A stretch of DNA of 53,033 nt, from NCBI GenBank assembly GCA_017465945.1, contig JAFTVD010000006.1, forward strand, positions 1-53,033. The letters run 5' to 3'. The position numbers and the translations under genes were made by a program. Within the stretch, counting starts at the first letter, position 1; each line of letters opens with the position of its first letter. The notes beneath the pieces are model-generated. The model searched no databases. It had not been told where the DNA came from and saw only the letters and a program-made list of their open reading frames with translations. The stretch comes from Alphaproteobacteria bacterium. GTDB lineage: Bacteria > Pseudomonadota > Alphaproteobacteria > RF32 > CAG-239. Below are positions 44,298 to 50,951 of this stretch, in pieces.

Positions 44298-45647
44298 ATG
44301 GTATCATTAGCAGAAAAAATGGCCGCAAATATGGATGCTTCTGTATTTAGTAAAGCAACAGATTTGCAAAAACGTTTGTGGTTTACAGTTTGGGCTTTAA
44401 TTGTTTTTCGTATGGGAACATTTATTCCATTACCTGGTATTGATGCGAGAATCTTGGCTGAGATTTTCCAAAGACATTCAGGTGGAATTTTAGGAATGTT
44501 TAATATGTTTTCGGGTGGTGCGTTAGAACGTATGACCATCTTTGCATTAAATATTATGCCATACATTTCAGCTTCGATTATTTTGCAATTAGGGCAATCT
44601 ATTATTCCTAGTTTGGCTCAACTTAAAAAAGAAGGTGAAGCAGGTCATCGTAAGATGCTTCATTATACAAAATTGTTGACAGTTCTTATAACAATAGTAC
44701 AAGGTTATGGTATTGCTATTGGGTTGATGAGCCTATCAAATGGTGATGGTAGTAGTGCTGTTGTTATAGCTCCAGTGCCATTTATTGTTTCTACAATTAT
44801 TTCTTTGGTTGGTGGTACAATGTTTATTGTATGGCTTGGTGACCAAATTACTGCACGAGGTGTTGGTAATGGTTCTTCTTTAATCATTACAGTTGGTATT
44901 ATAGCAAATATTTTCCCAGCAATTGGTCAAACAATCGAGTTAGGTCGTATTGGTAGTATGTCTTATTTTGTTGTTTTTGGTTTATTTGCTATGAGTATAG
45001 CATTGGTTGCTATTATTTTAAAAGTAGAAATGGCTCAGAGAAAAATTTTGGTGCAATATCCAAGACGCCAAGTTGGTCTTAGAGTTAGCTCTGCTGATAG
45101 TTCACATATGCCATTGAAAGTTAATCCTACAGGTGTTATTCCTCCAATTTTTGCAAGTGCTTTGTTGTTATTGCCAATTACTGTTGCAAATATTTGGTCT
45201 GAAAATGGTCCAGAGTGGGTTCAAACATTGAGTCGTTATTTAGGGCATGGACAACCATTGTATTTGGCTTTATACGCATTTTTGATAGTATTCTTTGCGT
45301 TTTTCTATACAGCAGTTGTTGTTAACCCTGAAGAAACAGCTGATAATCTTAAAAAGCATGGTGGTTTTATTGCCGGAATTAGACCTGGTAAAAATACTGC
45401 TGAATATTTGGATTATGTTGTTACTCGTTTAACAGTTCTTGGCTCTTTTTATTTGGTAGCTTTGTGTATTTTACCAGAAATTTTGATTGCTAAGTTGTCT
45501 GTTCCATTTGTATTAGGTGGTACAACACTTCTTATCGTTGTACAAGTTACAATGGATTTCATTTCGCAAGTACAATCAAGATTAATTGCTTATCAATACG
45601 AAAATGTATTTAAGAAAGCACAGCTTGTGAATAAAAAGAAAAAATAG
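44298..45647 (+). CDS. secY: Protein translocase subunit SecY
   Basis: The pore of the Sec translocon, 449 residues with about ten membrane helices. Markers: LWFTVWALIVFRMGTFIPLP, NIMPYISASIILQLG (plug region), VQYPRRQVGLRV (cytosolic loop), LKVNPTGVIPPIFASALL, and NPEETADNLKKHGGFIAGIRPG. AAGGAAA precedes ATG 44298. Unlike the usual spc operon, no rplO comes before and no adk after; the gene stands between an acyltransferase and rpsM, with its own terminator. Confidence 0.97.
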   Translation: MVSLAEKMAANMDASVFSKATDLQKRLWFTVWALIVFRMGTFIPLPGIDARILAEIFQRHSGGILGMFNMFSGGALERMTIFALNIMPYISASIILQLGQSIIPSLAQLKKEGEAGHRKMLHYTKLLTVLITIVQGYGIAIGLMSLSNGDGSSAVVIAPVPFIVSTIISLVGGTMFIVWLGDQITARGVGNGSSLIITVGIIANIFPAIGQTIELGRIGSMSYFVVFGLFAMSIALVAIILKVEMAQRKILVQYPRRQVGLRVSSADSSHMPLKVNPTGVIPPIFASALLLLPITVANIWSENGPEWVQTLSRYLGHGQPLYLALYAFLIVFFAFFYTAVVVNPEETADNLKKHGGFIAGIRPGKNTAEYLDYVVTRLTVLGSFYLVALCILPEILIAKLSVPFVLGGTTLLIVVQVTMDFISQVQSRLIAYQYENVFKKAQLVNKKKK

Positions 45648-45667
45648 AATCGTAAAGATTTGAATTT

Positions 45668-45706
45668 AAAGCACTCTTAGATTTGTTGATTTAAGGGTGC
45701 TTTTTT
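45668..45706 (+). terminator. Terminator after secY
   Basis: GCACTCTTA and TAAGGGTGC pair with one G-T wobble across an 11-base loop and are followed by TTTTTT. It separates secY from the rpsM unit. Confidence 0.85.
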
Positions 45707-45781
45707 GTATTTTAATTTGGTTGTTGGAAGGGGTAATTTATTAAAAATATTAAAAAAATGTATTTTTTTTTAAAAGAATAG

Positions 45782-45809
45782 TTGACTCTAATAATTTATG
45801 TTCTATAAT
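45782..45809 (+). promoter_or_regulatory. Strong promoter of rpsM-rpsK-rpoA
   Basis: TTGACT (45782-45787), 16-base spacer, TATAAT (45804-45809): a near-consensus promoter 70 bases before rpsM, making this an independent transcription unit. Confidence 0.85.
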
Positions 45810-45879
45810 CCGCTTAATTTTGAAAAGTGGTGATCAACTTTTTGAATGGTTTAATATATTAAAATAATGGAGAGTTAAT

Positions 45880-46248
45880 TTGGCTCGTATAGCTGGTGTA
45901 AATATTCCTACTGCCAAGAAATTAGAGATCGCTTTGACATCAATCTATGGTATAGGAAGAGAAACAGCACAGGATATCTGTGCAAAAGCGGGCGTTGACG
46001 GTGTTCGTCGTGTGCATGAATTATCTGACGAAGACATCGCAAAAGTTCGTGAAGTAATTGATAAAGACTACCTCGTTGAAGGTGAACTTCGTCGTGAAGT
46101 TGGCGTGAATATTAAACGTTTGATGGATTTGGGTTGCTATAGAGGCCTTCGCCATCGTAAAGGTTTGCCTGTTCGCGGTCAAAGTACTAAACAAAATGCG
46201 AGAACTCGTAAGGGTAAACGCAAGACCGTAGCTAACAAGAAGAAATAA
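45880..46248 (+). CDS. rpsM: 30S ribosomal protein S13, TTG start
   Basis: A 122-residue S13 of the small subunit head. It begins [19 protein letters not shown] after TTG, with [19 protein letters not shown], and ends [20 protein letters not shown] plus the basic tail [18 protein letters not shown] 45880 is the only sensible start: GGAG lies 7 bases upstream, and the ATG at 45867 leads straight to a stop. Non-ATG starts are uncommon for ribosomal proteins. rpsK follows 11 bases on. Confidence 0.96.
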   Translation: MARIAGVNIPTAKKLEIALTSIYGIGRETAQDICAKAGVDGVRRVHELSDEDIAKVREVIDKDYLVEGELRREVGVNIKRLMDLGCYRGLRHRKGLPVRGQSTKQNARTRKGKRKTVANKKK

Positions 46249-46259
46249 GTGAGGTAGTG

Positions 46260-46643
46260 ATGGCAAAAACAGTTATTAAAAAGAAAGAGAAGAAGAACAT
46301 CACATCTGGTGTAGCTCATATCAATTCAACATTTAATAATACAAGAGTTACAATTACAGATGCTCAAGGTAATACAGTTTCTTGGTCTACTGCTGGTGCT
46401 CAAGGCTTTAAGGGTAGCAGAAAATCTACTCCTTATGCAGCTCAAATTGCGGCAGAAGAAGCAGGTAAAAAAGCTCAAGAAAATGGTATGAAAACTTTGG
46501 AAGTTGAAGTTAAGGGTCCAGGTTCTGGTCGCGAATCTGCAATTAGAGCTTTGCAAGTTATTGGCTTCACTATTACTTCCATCCGCGATGTAACTCCTAT
46601 TCCGCATAACGGCTGCCGTTTAAGAAAACGCCGCAGAGTTTAA
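46260..46643 (+). CDS. rpsK: 30S ribosomal protein S11
   Basis: A 127-residue S11 of the 30S platform. Core: [40 protein letters not shown], and [16 protein letters not shown], with the [19 protein letters not shown] end. GAGG lies 5 bases before ATG 46260; a GTG three bases earlier is less well spaced. Follows rpsM and precedes rpoA, with a strong hairpin between them. Confidence 0.97.
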   Translation: MAKTVIKKKEKKNITSGVAHINSTFNNTRVTITDAQGNTVSWSTAGAQGFKGSRKSTPYAAQIAAEEAGKKAQENGMKTLEVEVKGPGSGRESAIRALQVIGFTITSIRDVTPIPHNGCRLRKRRRV

Positions 46644-46655
46644 TTTTAGGATTTT

Positions 46656-46685
46656 AAGTAGAGGAAAGAATCCTTTCCTCTACTT
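46656..46685 (+). terminator. Perfect 13-bp hairpin between rpsK and rpoA
   Basis: AAGTAGAGGAAAG (46656-46668) and CTTTCCTCTACTT (46673-46685) pair completely around AATC. It is followed by GTTTTAG rather than a full T run, so it is likely to act as a partial terminator or an mRNA processing/stability site. Confidence 0.75.
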
Positions 46686-46725
46686 GTTTTAGTGTTGCGT
46701 GTAAACTAGTAAAGAGGGTATTCCA

Positions 46726-47736
46726 GTGATTCAAAAGAATTGGCAAGAACTTATAAAACCAACTAATCTAGGGGTTGTTCCAGGCGAAGGCAGGAATGTT
46801 GCTAAGATAGTTGTTGAACCTTTAGAGAGAGGTTTTGGTTTAACTCTGGGTAATGCGTTAAGAAGAGTTTTATTATCTTCTTTGCAAGGCGGTGCTGTTA
46901 CTGCTGTTAAAATTGACGGAGTATTACACGAATTTTCAGTTATTGAAGGTGTTCGTGAAGATGTAACGGATGTTATCCTAAATATTAAAGGCTTGGCTGT
47001 GGCTGTTCATTCTGAAGGTCAAAAGACTATGCGTTTGAAAGCTGAAGGTCCAATGGTTGTTACAGCTGGTATGATTGAAGTTGGTCATGATGTTGAAATT
47101 ATGAATCCAGATCATGTTATTTGTACATTGGATGCAGGAGCTAGCATTTCTATGGAATTGATTGTTGGTACAGGTAAAGGTTATGTGCCAGCTGTTCAAA
47201 ACAAAATGTCTGATGCTCCAATTGGTATGATTGCAGTTGATGCTATTTATTCACCTGTAAGAAAAGTTTCTTATAAAGTGGATAAGACTCGTGTTGGTCA
47301 AAATACTGATTATGATAAATTAACAATGGTTGTTGAAACAAATGGTGTTGTAAGCCCAGAAGATGCTGTTGCATTGTCTGCTAGAATTTTGCAAGACCAA
47401 TTAAAACCATTTATTAATTTTGATGAACCTGAAAGTGAAGCAGTTTCTGTTAAAGAAGAATTGCCATTTGATAGAAATCTTCTTCGTAAAGTTGATGAAC
47501 TTGAATTATCAGTTCGTTCTGCAAACTGCTTGAAGAATGATAATATCGTTTATATTGGTGATTTGGTACAAAAAACTGAAGCTGAAATGCTCAGAACACC
47601 TAACTTTGGTAGAAAATCTTTGAATGAAATTAAAGAAGTTCTTTCAAAAATGGGTATTCACTTGGGTATGGATACTCCGGGTTGGCCACCAGAGAATATT
47701 GAAGATTTAATTAGAAAATGTGATGAACATTTTTAA
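46726..47736 (+). CDS. rpoA: DNA-directed RNA polymerase subunit alpha, GTG start
   Basis: 336 residues. The N-terminal domain carries [43 protein letters not shown] and [14 protein letters not shown]; the C-terminal domain (about 250-336) has [36 protein letters not shown] and the terminal [15 protein letters not shown], which contacts promoters and activators. Start GTG 46726 with AGAGGG 8 bases upstream. rplQ, the normal next gene, is missing: a terminator follows at once. Confidence 0.97.
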   Translation: MIQKNWQELIKPTNLGVVPGEGRNVAKIVVEPLERGFGLTLGNALRRVLLSSLQGGAVTAVKIDGVLHEFSVIEGVREDVTDVILNIKGLAVAVHSEGQKTMRLKAEGPMVVTAGMIEVGHDVEIMNPDHVICTLDAGASISMELIVGTGKGYVPAVQNKMSDAPIGMIAVDAIYSPVRKVSYKVDKTRVGQNTDYDKLTMVVETNGVVSPEDAVALSARILQDQLKPFINFDEPESEAVSVKEELPFDRNLLRKVDELELSVRSANCLKNDNIVYIGDLVQKTEAEMLRTPNFGRKSLNEIKEVLSKMGIHLGMDTPGWPPENIEDLIRKCDEHF

Positions 47737-47757
47737 GAGTTTCTAAAATATTGTGAG

Positions 47758-47787
47758 AAAGGCGCTATTTATAGCGTCTTTTTTTTG
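47758..47787 (+). terminator. Terminator after rpoA
   Basis: GGCGCTAT and ATAGCGTC pair (one G-T) and run into eight T residues. Confidence 0.88.
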
Positions 47788-47837
47788 ATTATAGAGGAAA
47801 AGGGAGAAAAGATAGGTGATTGTAATAAATTGTATAA

Positions 47838-47892
47838 AAAAAGAAACCGGGGAAACCATATACGCTTTTAGGGCATAAAGGATTCCTCGGTT
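47838..47892 (-). terminator. Terminator of the 47901 gene
   Basis: On the minus strand AACCGAGGAA and TTCCCCGGTT pair (one G-T) across a 28-base loop and are followed by TCTTTTTTT. Confidence 0.65.
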
Positions 47893-47900
47893 AATGTTAG

Positions 47901-48158
47901 TTAGTCTTCTTCAGAAAAGATGTTATCAATGACTTTTTGCAATCTTTCTGGCCAGTATTTTTGCCAGATAGCATATGTTACAATTCCTAAAAATGTGAAA
48001 ACAACTGTTGCCACACTAGAGAAAATGAGAACACCGATAAAGTTATCGAACCAGCTATCAGCGCAACAAATCATTGTGCCAAAGAAAGAAACTGCTACCA
48101 TTGTTACTAACAACTTCTGAGCCTCAGAAAGGCGATCAAACCAATTTTTCATATTCAT
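47901..48158 (-). CDS. Small two-helix membrane protein of foreign composition
   Basis: An 85-residue protein beginning MNMKNWFDRLSEAQKLL with two membrane helices (about 18-37 and 44-67), the second containing IFSSVATVVFTFLGIV, and a charged C-terminus. No family recognised. The frame extends up to 48281 but the extra part is unlikely to be translated. Hand count gives about 37% GC, above the AT-rich neighbourhood, like the 30538 gene. TATCTTTGC lies upstream on the coding strand at about 48187-48195, which resembles the Bacteroidetes -7 box TAnnTTTG; if real this would point to a donor, but a matching -33 box was not found. Confidence 0.6.
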   Translation of the reverse strand: MNMKNWFDRLSEAQKLLVTMVAVSFFGTMICCADSWFDNFIGVLIFSSVATVVFTFLGIVTYAIWQKYWPERLQKVIDNIFSEED

Positions 48159-48512
48159 TGTTTTTTTATGTTCTAACCAAATGCAAAGATAGACCCCACA
48201 ATTTGACCGGAACTGGTTAATAAAATAATTTTCGAATAAAAAAGTAGGCGTTCTAAATATTAAAAAGCTTACTTTCATCAATAAATGTTACTAACCTTCA
48301 AGTAAAAAACTCAAAAATATGAACAAAAATGACGAATAATAAAACTTAAAAATAAACAGAATACCTACTTTAACATCTTTAATATATCACAAAAATAGGG
48401 TGGTGTCAAATAAAAATAATATAAACATACATACTAAAATGTATAAATAATTGTTGATTTTTAGAAAAGTTACTTTTATATATTGTTATGTAATAATATT
48501 AAAGAGGTAAAA
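48159..48512. other. AT-rich intergenic region
   Basis: 354 bases. It includes the upstream region of the 47901 gene and the promoter of the 48513 gene (48454-48482). Nothing else was recognised; poly-A/T runs dominate. Confidence 0.5.
48454..48482 (+). promoter_or_regulatory. Promoter of the ASCH gene
   Basis: TTGATT (48454-48459), 17-base spacer, TATATA (48477-48482), 31 bases before the start. Confidence 0.5.
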
Positions 48513-48899
48513 ATGGTAGGTTACAGGCATAAAATAGAGGTTTATCCTTTTTCGTATAATAAAATTTTGGGTGGTAAGCGCAAAATTGATATTCGCCCAT
48601 ATAAGAAAAATTTACATAATATGCATATTGGAGATATGATTGAATATGTTAATTTAGAAACACATACAGTTACTTTGAAAGAAGTAAAAGGAATAGCTTT
48701 GTTTAATGATTTTGAGACGTTGATAAAAATGTTAGACCCAAAACTTATAGGATACGATACGAGAGAGGAGATTGAGGTTAGAGTTGAACGAATGTATTCA
48801 AAAGATGAAGTTAGCGAATATGGGGTATGTGCAATATTTATTGATGAGCCACATGTTAAACATGTGATGAACTTAAAATGTATAGATAGAAGTGCTTAG
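48513..48899 (+). CDS. ASCH/PUA-like domain protein
   Basis: A 128-residue protein with an ASCH-type PUA-like fold: an opening KIEVYPFSYNKILGGKRKIDIRP, then KNLHNMHIGDMIEYVNLETHTVTLKEVKGI (the KIxxGxKxIDIR and IxxGDxIxF hallmarks). ASCH domains bind RNA or modified nucleosides and relatives such as YqfB hydrolyse acylated cytidines. The C-terminal third (about 90-128) is unassigned. AAGAGG before ATG 48513 decides the start. It stands alone. The leader from 48490 resembles that of secY (44272 on). Confidence 0.72.
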   Translation: MVGYRHKIEVYPFSYNKILGGKRKIDIRPYKKNLHNMHIGDMIEYVNLETHTVTLKEVKGIALFNDFETLIKMLDPKLIGYDTREEIEVRVERMYSKDEVSEYGVCAIFIDEPHVKHVMNLKCIDRSA

Positions 48900-48961
48900 A
48901 ATTTAAGCTTTGATAAGTTGTATAAGGTTTTTACTATTACATTATATTGTTTATTTTGAAA

Positions 48962-49498
48962 TTAGAAGGTACCCGATATTGGGTATTGATTTGATAAAGA
49001 TGAACAATGAGAGTAGTTTGCTAATGCTCCACCAAAAACTATTATACCTGGTAGGATAGAAAATAATAATAAAGTTAATATAGATATAAATTTTTGTATT
49101 TTTGAAACTGGAGTAATAGTTGTGTTAAATTTATTTTCAATTTTGATATTAAATAGTGTAAAGCAAAAAATAAACCATGTAAGTGTTAGTACACAAGCGC
49201 TAATAAGATAAATTTTAGAGCGAGGGGTGTTGCAAGTACCTAGTACATACAAAAAAGAGTAATATACGAATATTAATAAAAATGGTAAGAGTATTTTGCT
49301 ATATTTCAGAGAAATGTGATAAAGGTGATTATGTGCATAGTTTTTTCTAAATGAGTGAAAATAATATAAGAAAAATAAAGAATACAATATAGGAGAAGAT
49401 ATTAATACTATAGGATTATATAGACTAGAGATTGAACAAAAAATGAAGGAAAGTAGCAAAAGTATGATAAAACATAGTTTGTAAATAAATTTTTTCAT
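48962..49498 (-). CDS. Hypothetical multi-pass membrane protein
   Basis: A 178-residue protein with about five hydrophobic helices, starting KKFIYKLCFIILLLLSFIFC and containing PFLLIFVYYSFLYVLGTC, LISACVLTLTWFIFCFTLF and FISILTLLLFSILPGIIVFG. No family recognised. AT-rich like the rest of the genome. It lies 17 bases downstream of the pip gene on the same strand and may be co-transcribed with it. Confidence 0.65.
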   Translation of the reverse strand: MKKFIYKLCFIILLLLSFIFCSISSLYNPIVLISSPILYSLFFLYYFHSFRKNYAHNHLYHISLKYSKILLPFLLIFVYYSFLYVLGTCNTPRSKIYLISACVLTLTWFIFCFTLFNIKIENKFNTTITPVSKIQKFISILTLLLFSILPGIIVFGGALANYSHCSSLSNQYPISGTF

Positions 49499-49515
49499 AT
49501 AAGTATCCTTTTAAG

Positions 49516-50415
49516 TTAAAAATGTTTTCTAAATGCTTGTTTTAACTTTTTACCACCATGACCAATATCATCAATAATTTCTATTTTTGCATTATTCATA
49601 GCTCGATATAATTCCCATGCTCCTTTTAGTGGGCAACACATATCGAGGCGGTTGTGTACAATTAAAGTTGGTATGTCTTTAATTGTATCTATGTTTTTTA
49701 AGATTTCATTTTGTTCCATAAAATAAAGATTGGCGGCGTAATACAAATAAATGCGAGATGAGTTAATGGTATCATTGTCAATGCGTACTTCTTCAAATTT
49801 GGGGTTTGTTTTCCCCATTTGATATTCATAGTGCACCATATATTTTATGGCTTTTTGGATTGAACCTAGGTCATCTGAAAAAATTAGTTTTGCATAATGA
49901 GTATATGGGTTTTCTCCGTCACTTTGATTTTTTATTTCTTCTAAAAGGTCAGGATAAAATAATCCGCTATCACGTAGCATCCATTCCATATCTTCACGAC
50001 GAGCTAGAAATACAGAGCTTAAGTATAAGTTTTTAACTAATTTTGGGTATTTTATTGCAAAGAGAAGAGCAAGGGTTGAACCCCATGAACCGCCACCAAC
50101 AGAAATTGGTTCATTGATACCTAAATATTCAAGCAAACGTTTGGCATCTTTTATTAAACGTTTGGTATCATTTAGATTTATGATGTCTGTTGCTTTTGAT
50201 TTGCCACTTCCTCTTTGGTCAAAAAGAATTATTCTTTGTTTTTTTAAGTTATAATATTCGGCATGACTTACTTTAGAGCGTCCTCCTGGACCACCATGAA
50301 AAGAAAGTACAACTTCTCCCTTAGGATTTCCTATTTCTTGAAAAAAAATTTCGTGTCCTTCATAAAGAGGGAGATAACCAGAATTGAATATTTTTTTGTT
50401 GAAAAAACCGAACAT
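49516..50415 (-). CDS. pip: Proline iminopeptidase-like alpha/beta hydrolase
   Basis: A 299-residue serine peptidase-fold protein of the S33 family that removes N-terminal proline. Oxyanion HGGPGG, ILFDQRGSGKS, nucleophile GGSWGSTLALLFA, acid in VHNRLDMCCPLKGAWEL and His in IDDIGHGG. The lid region (about 140-240) is complete. The common helper motif PxxS region is intact. 299 residues is slightly shorter than the usual 310-320. Upstream of the 48962 gene on the minus strand and divergent from the Nudix gene. Confidence 0.88.
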   Translation of the reverse strand: MFGFFNKKIFNSGYLPLYEGHEIFFQEIGNPKGEVVLSFHGGPGGRSKVSHAEYYNLKKQRIILFDQRGSGKSKATDIINLNDTKRLIKDAKRLLEYLGINEPISVGGGSWGSTLALLFAIKYPKLVKNLYLSSVFLARREDMEWMLRDSGLFYPDLLEEIKNQSDGENPYTHYAKLIFSDDLGSIQKAIKYMVHYEYQMGKTNPKFEEVRIDNDTINSSRIYLYYAANLYFMEQNEILKNIDTIKDIPTLIVHNRLDMCCPLKGAWELYRAMNNAKIEIIDDIGHGGKKLKQAFRKHF

Positions 50416-50491
50416 TAGATTCCCTTTTGTAGTTATTTTTTGTAATTTTTAAGTAAAATGATTAATATTTATTTAATTTAAGGAATAAATT

Positions 50492-50881
50492 ATGAAAATT
50501 GTGGGAACAGCGATAATTTTTAATGAAAAAAATGAAATACTTATAGGACAAAGACCTGAAGGGAAAGATTTGGCAGGACTTTGGGAATTTCCTGGTGGCA
50601 AAAAAGAAGAGGGGGAAACAATTAAGGAATGTATTGTTAGAGAAATAAGAGAAGAGCTTGATGTTGAATGTGAAGTTGGTGAGTTTTTGCTAGAGGTTGT
50701 TAAAGAATATAAGCATGGTGAATTTAAACTTGAAGTTTATAAGTCTAGAATTAAAGATGCTTCATCAATGAAGGCTCTTGTACATCAGGATTTGAAATGG
50801 GTTAGTATTGCAAAACTTGATAATTATGAATTTCCGCCAGCAGATATTGACATAATTAAATATTTAAAAGAAAAAAATTAG
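50492..50881 (+). CDS. Nudix hydrolase, MutT-like
   Basis: 129 residues. The Nudix box reads GGKKEEGETIKECIVREIRE followed by ELDVEC, matching GX5EX7REUXEEXGU. The opening KIVGTAIIFNEKNEILIGQR and the FPGG before the box fit MutT-type 8-oxo-dGTP diphosphatases, which sanitise oxidised nucleotides; other nucleoside-triphosphate substrates are possible. AAGGAA precedes the ATG. Diverges from pip. Confidence 0.92.
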   Translation: MKIVGTAIIFNEKNEILIGQRPEGKDLAGLWEFPGGKKEEGETIKECIVREIREELDVECEVGEFLLEVVKEYKHGEFKLEVYKSRIKDASSMKALVHQDLKWVSIAKLDNYEFPPADIDIIKYLKEKN

Positions 50882-50906
50882 CGTTAAGGAAATTTTTAAT
50901 AATTCT

Positions 50907-50934
50907 TTGGTAGAATACTCTTAAGTAGTATATA
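50907..50934 (+). promoter_or_regulatory. Promoter of the subtilase gene
   Basis: TTGGTA (50907-50912), 16-base spacer, TATATA (50929-50934); CTGGAGA follows as the ribosome binding site before ATG 50952. Confidence 0.5.
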
Positions 50935-50951
50935 TACTGGAGAATTTTTTT

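Noticed and set aside
48159..48281. Longer N-terminus for the 47901 protein
   Set aside because: The frame remains open, but it lacks a ribosome binding site and its composition differs from the body of the gene.
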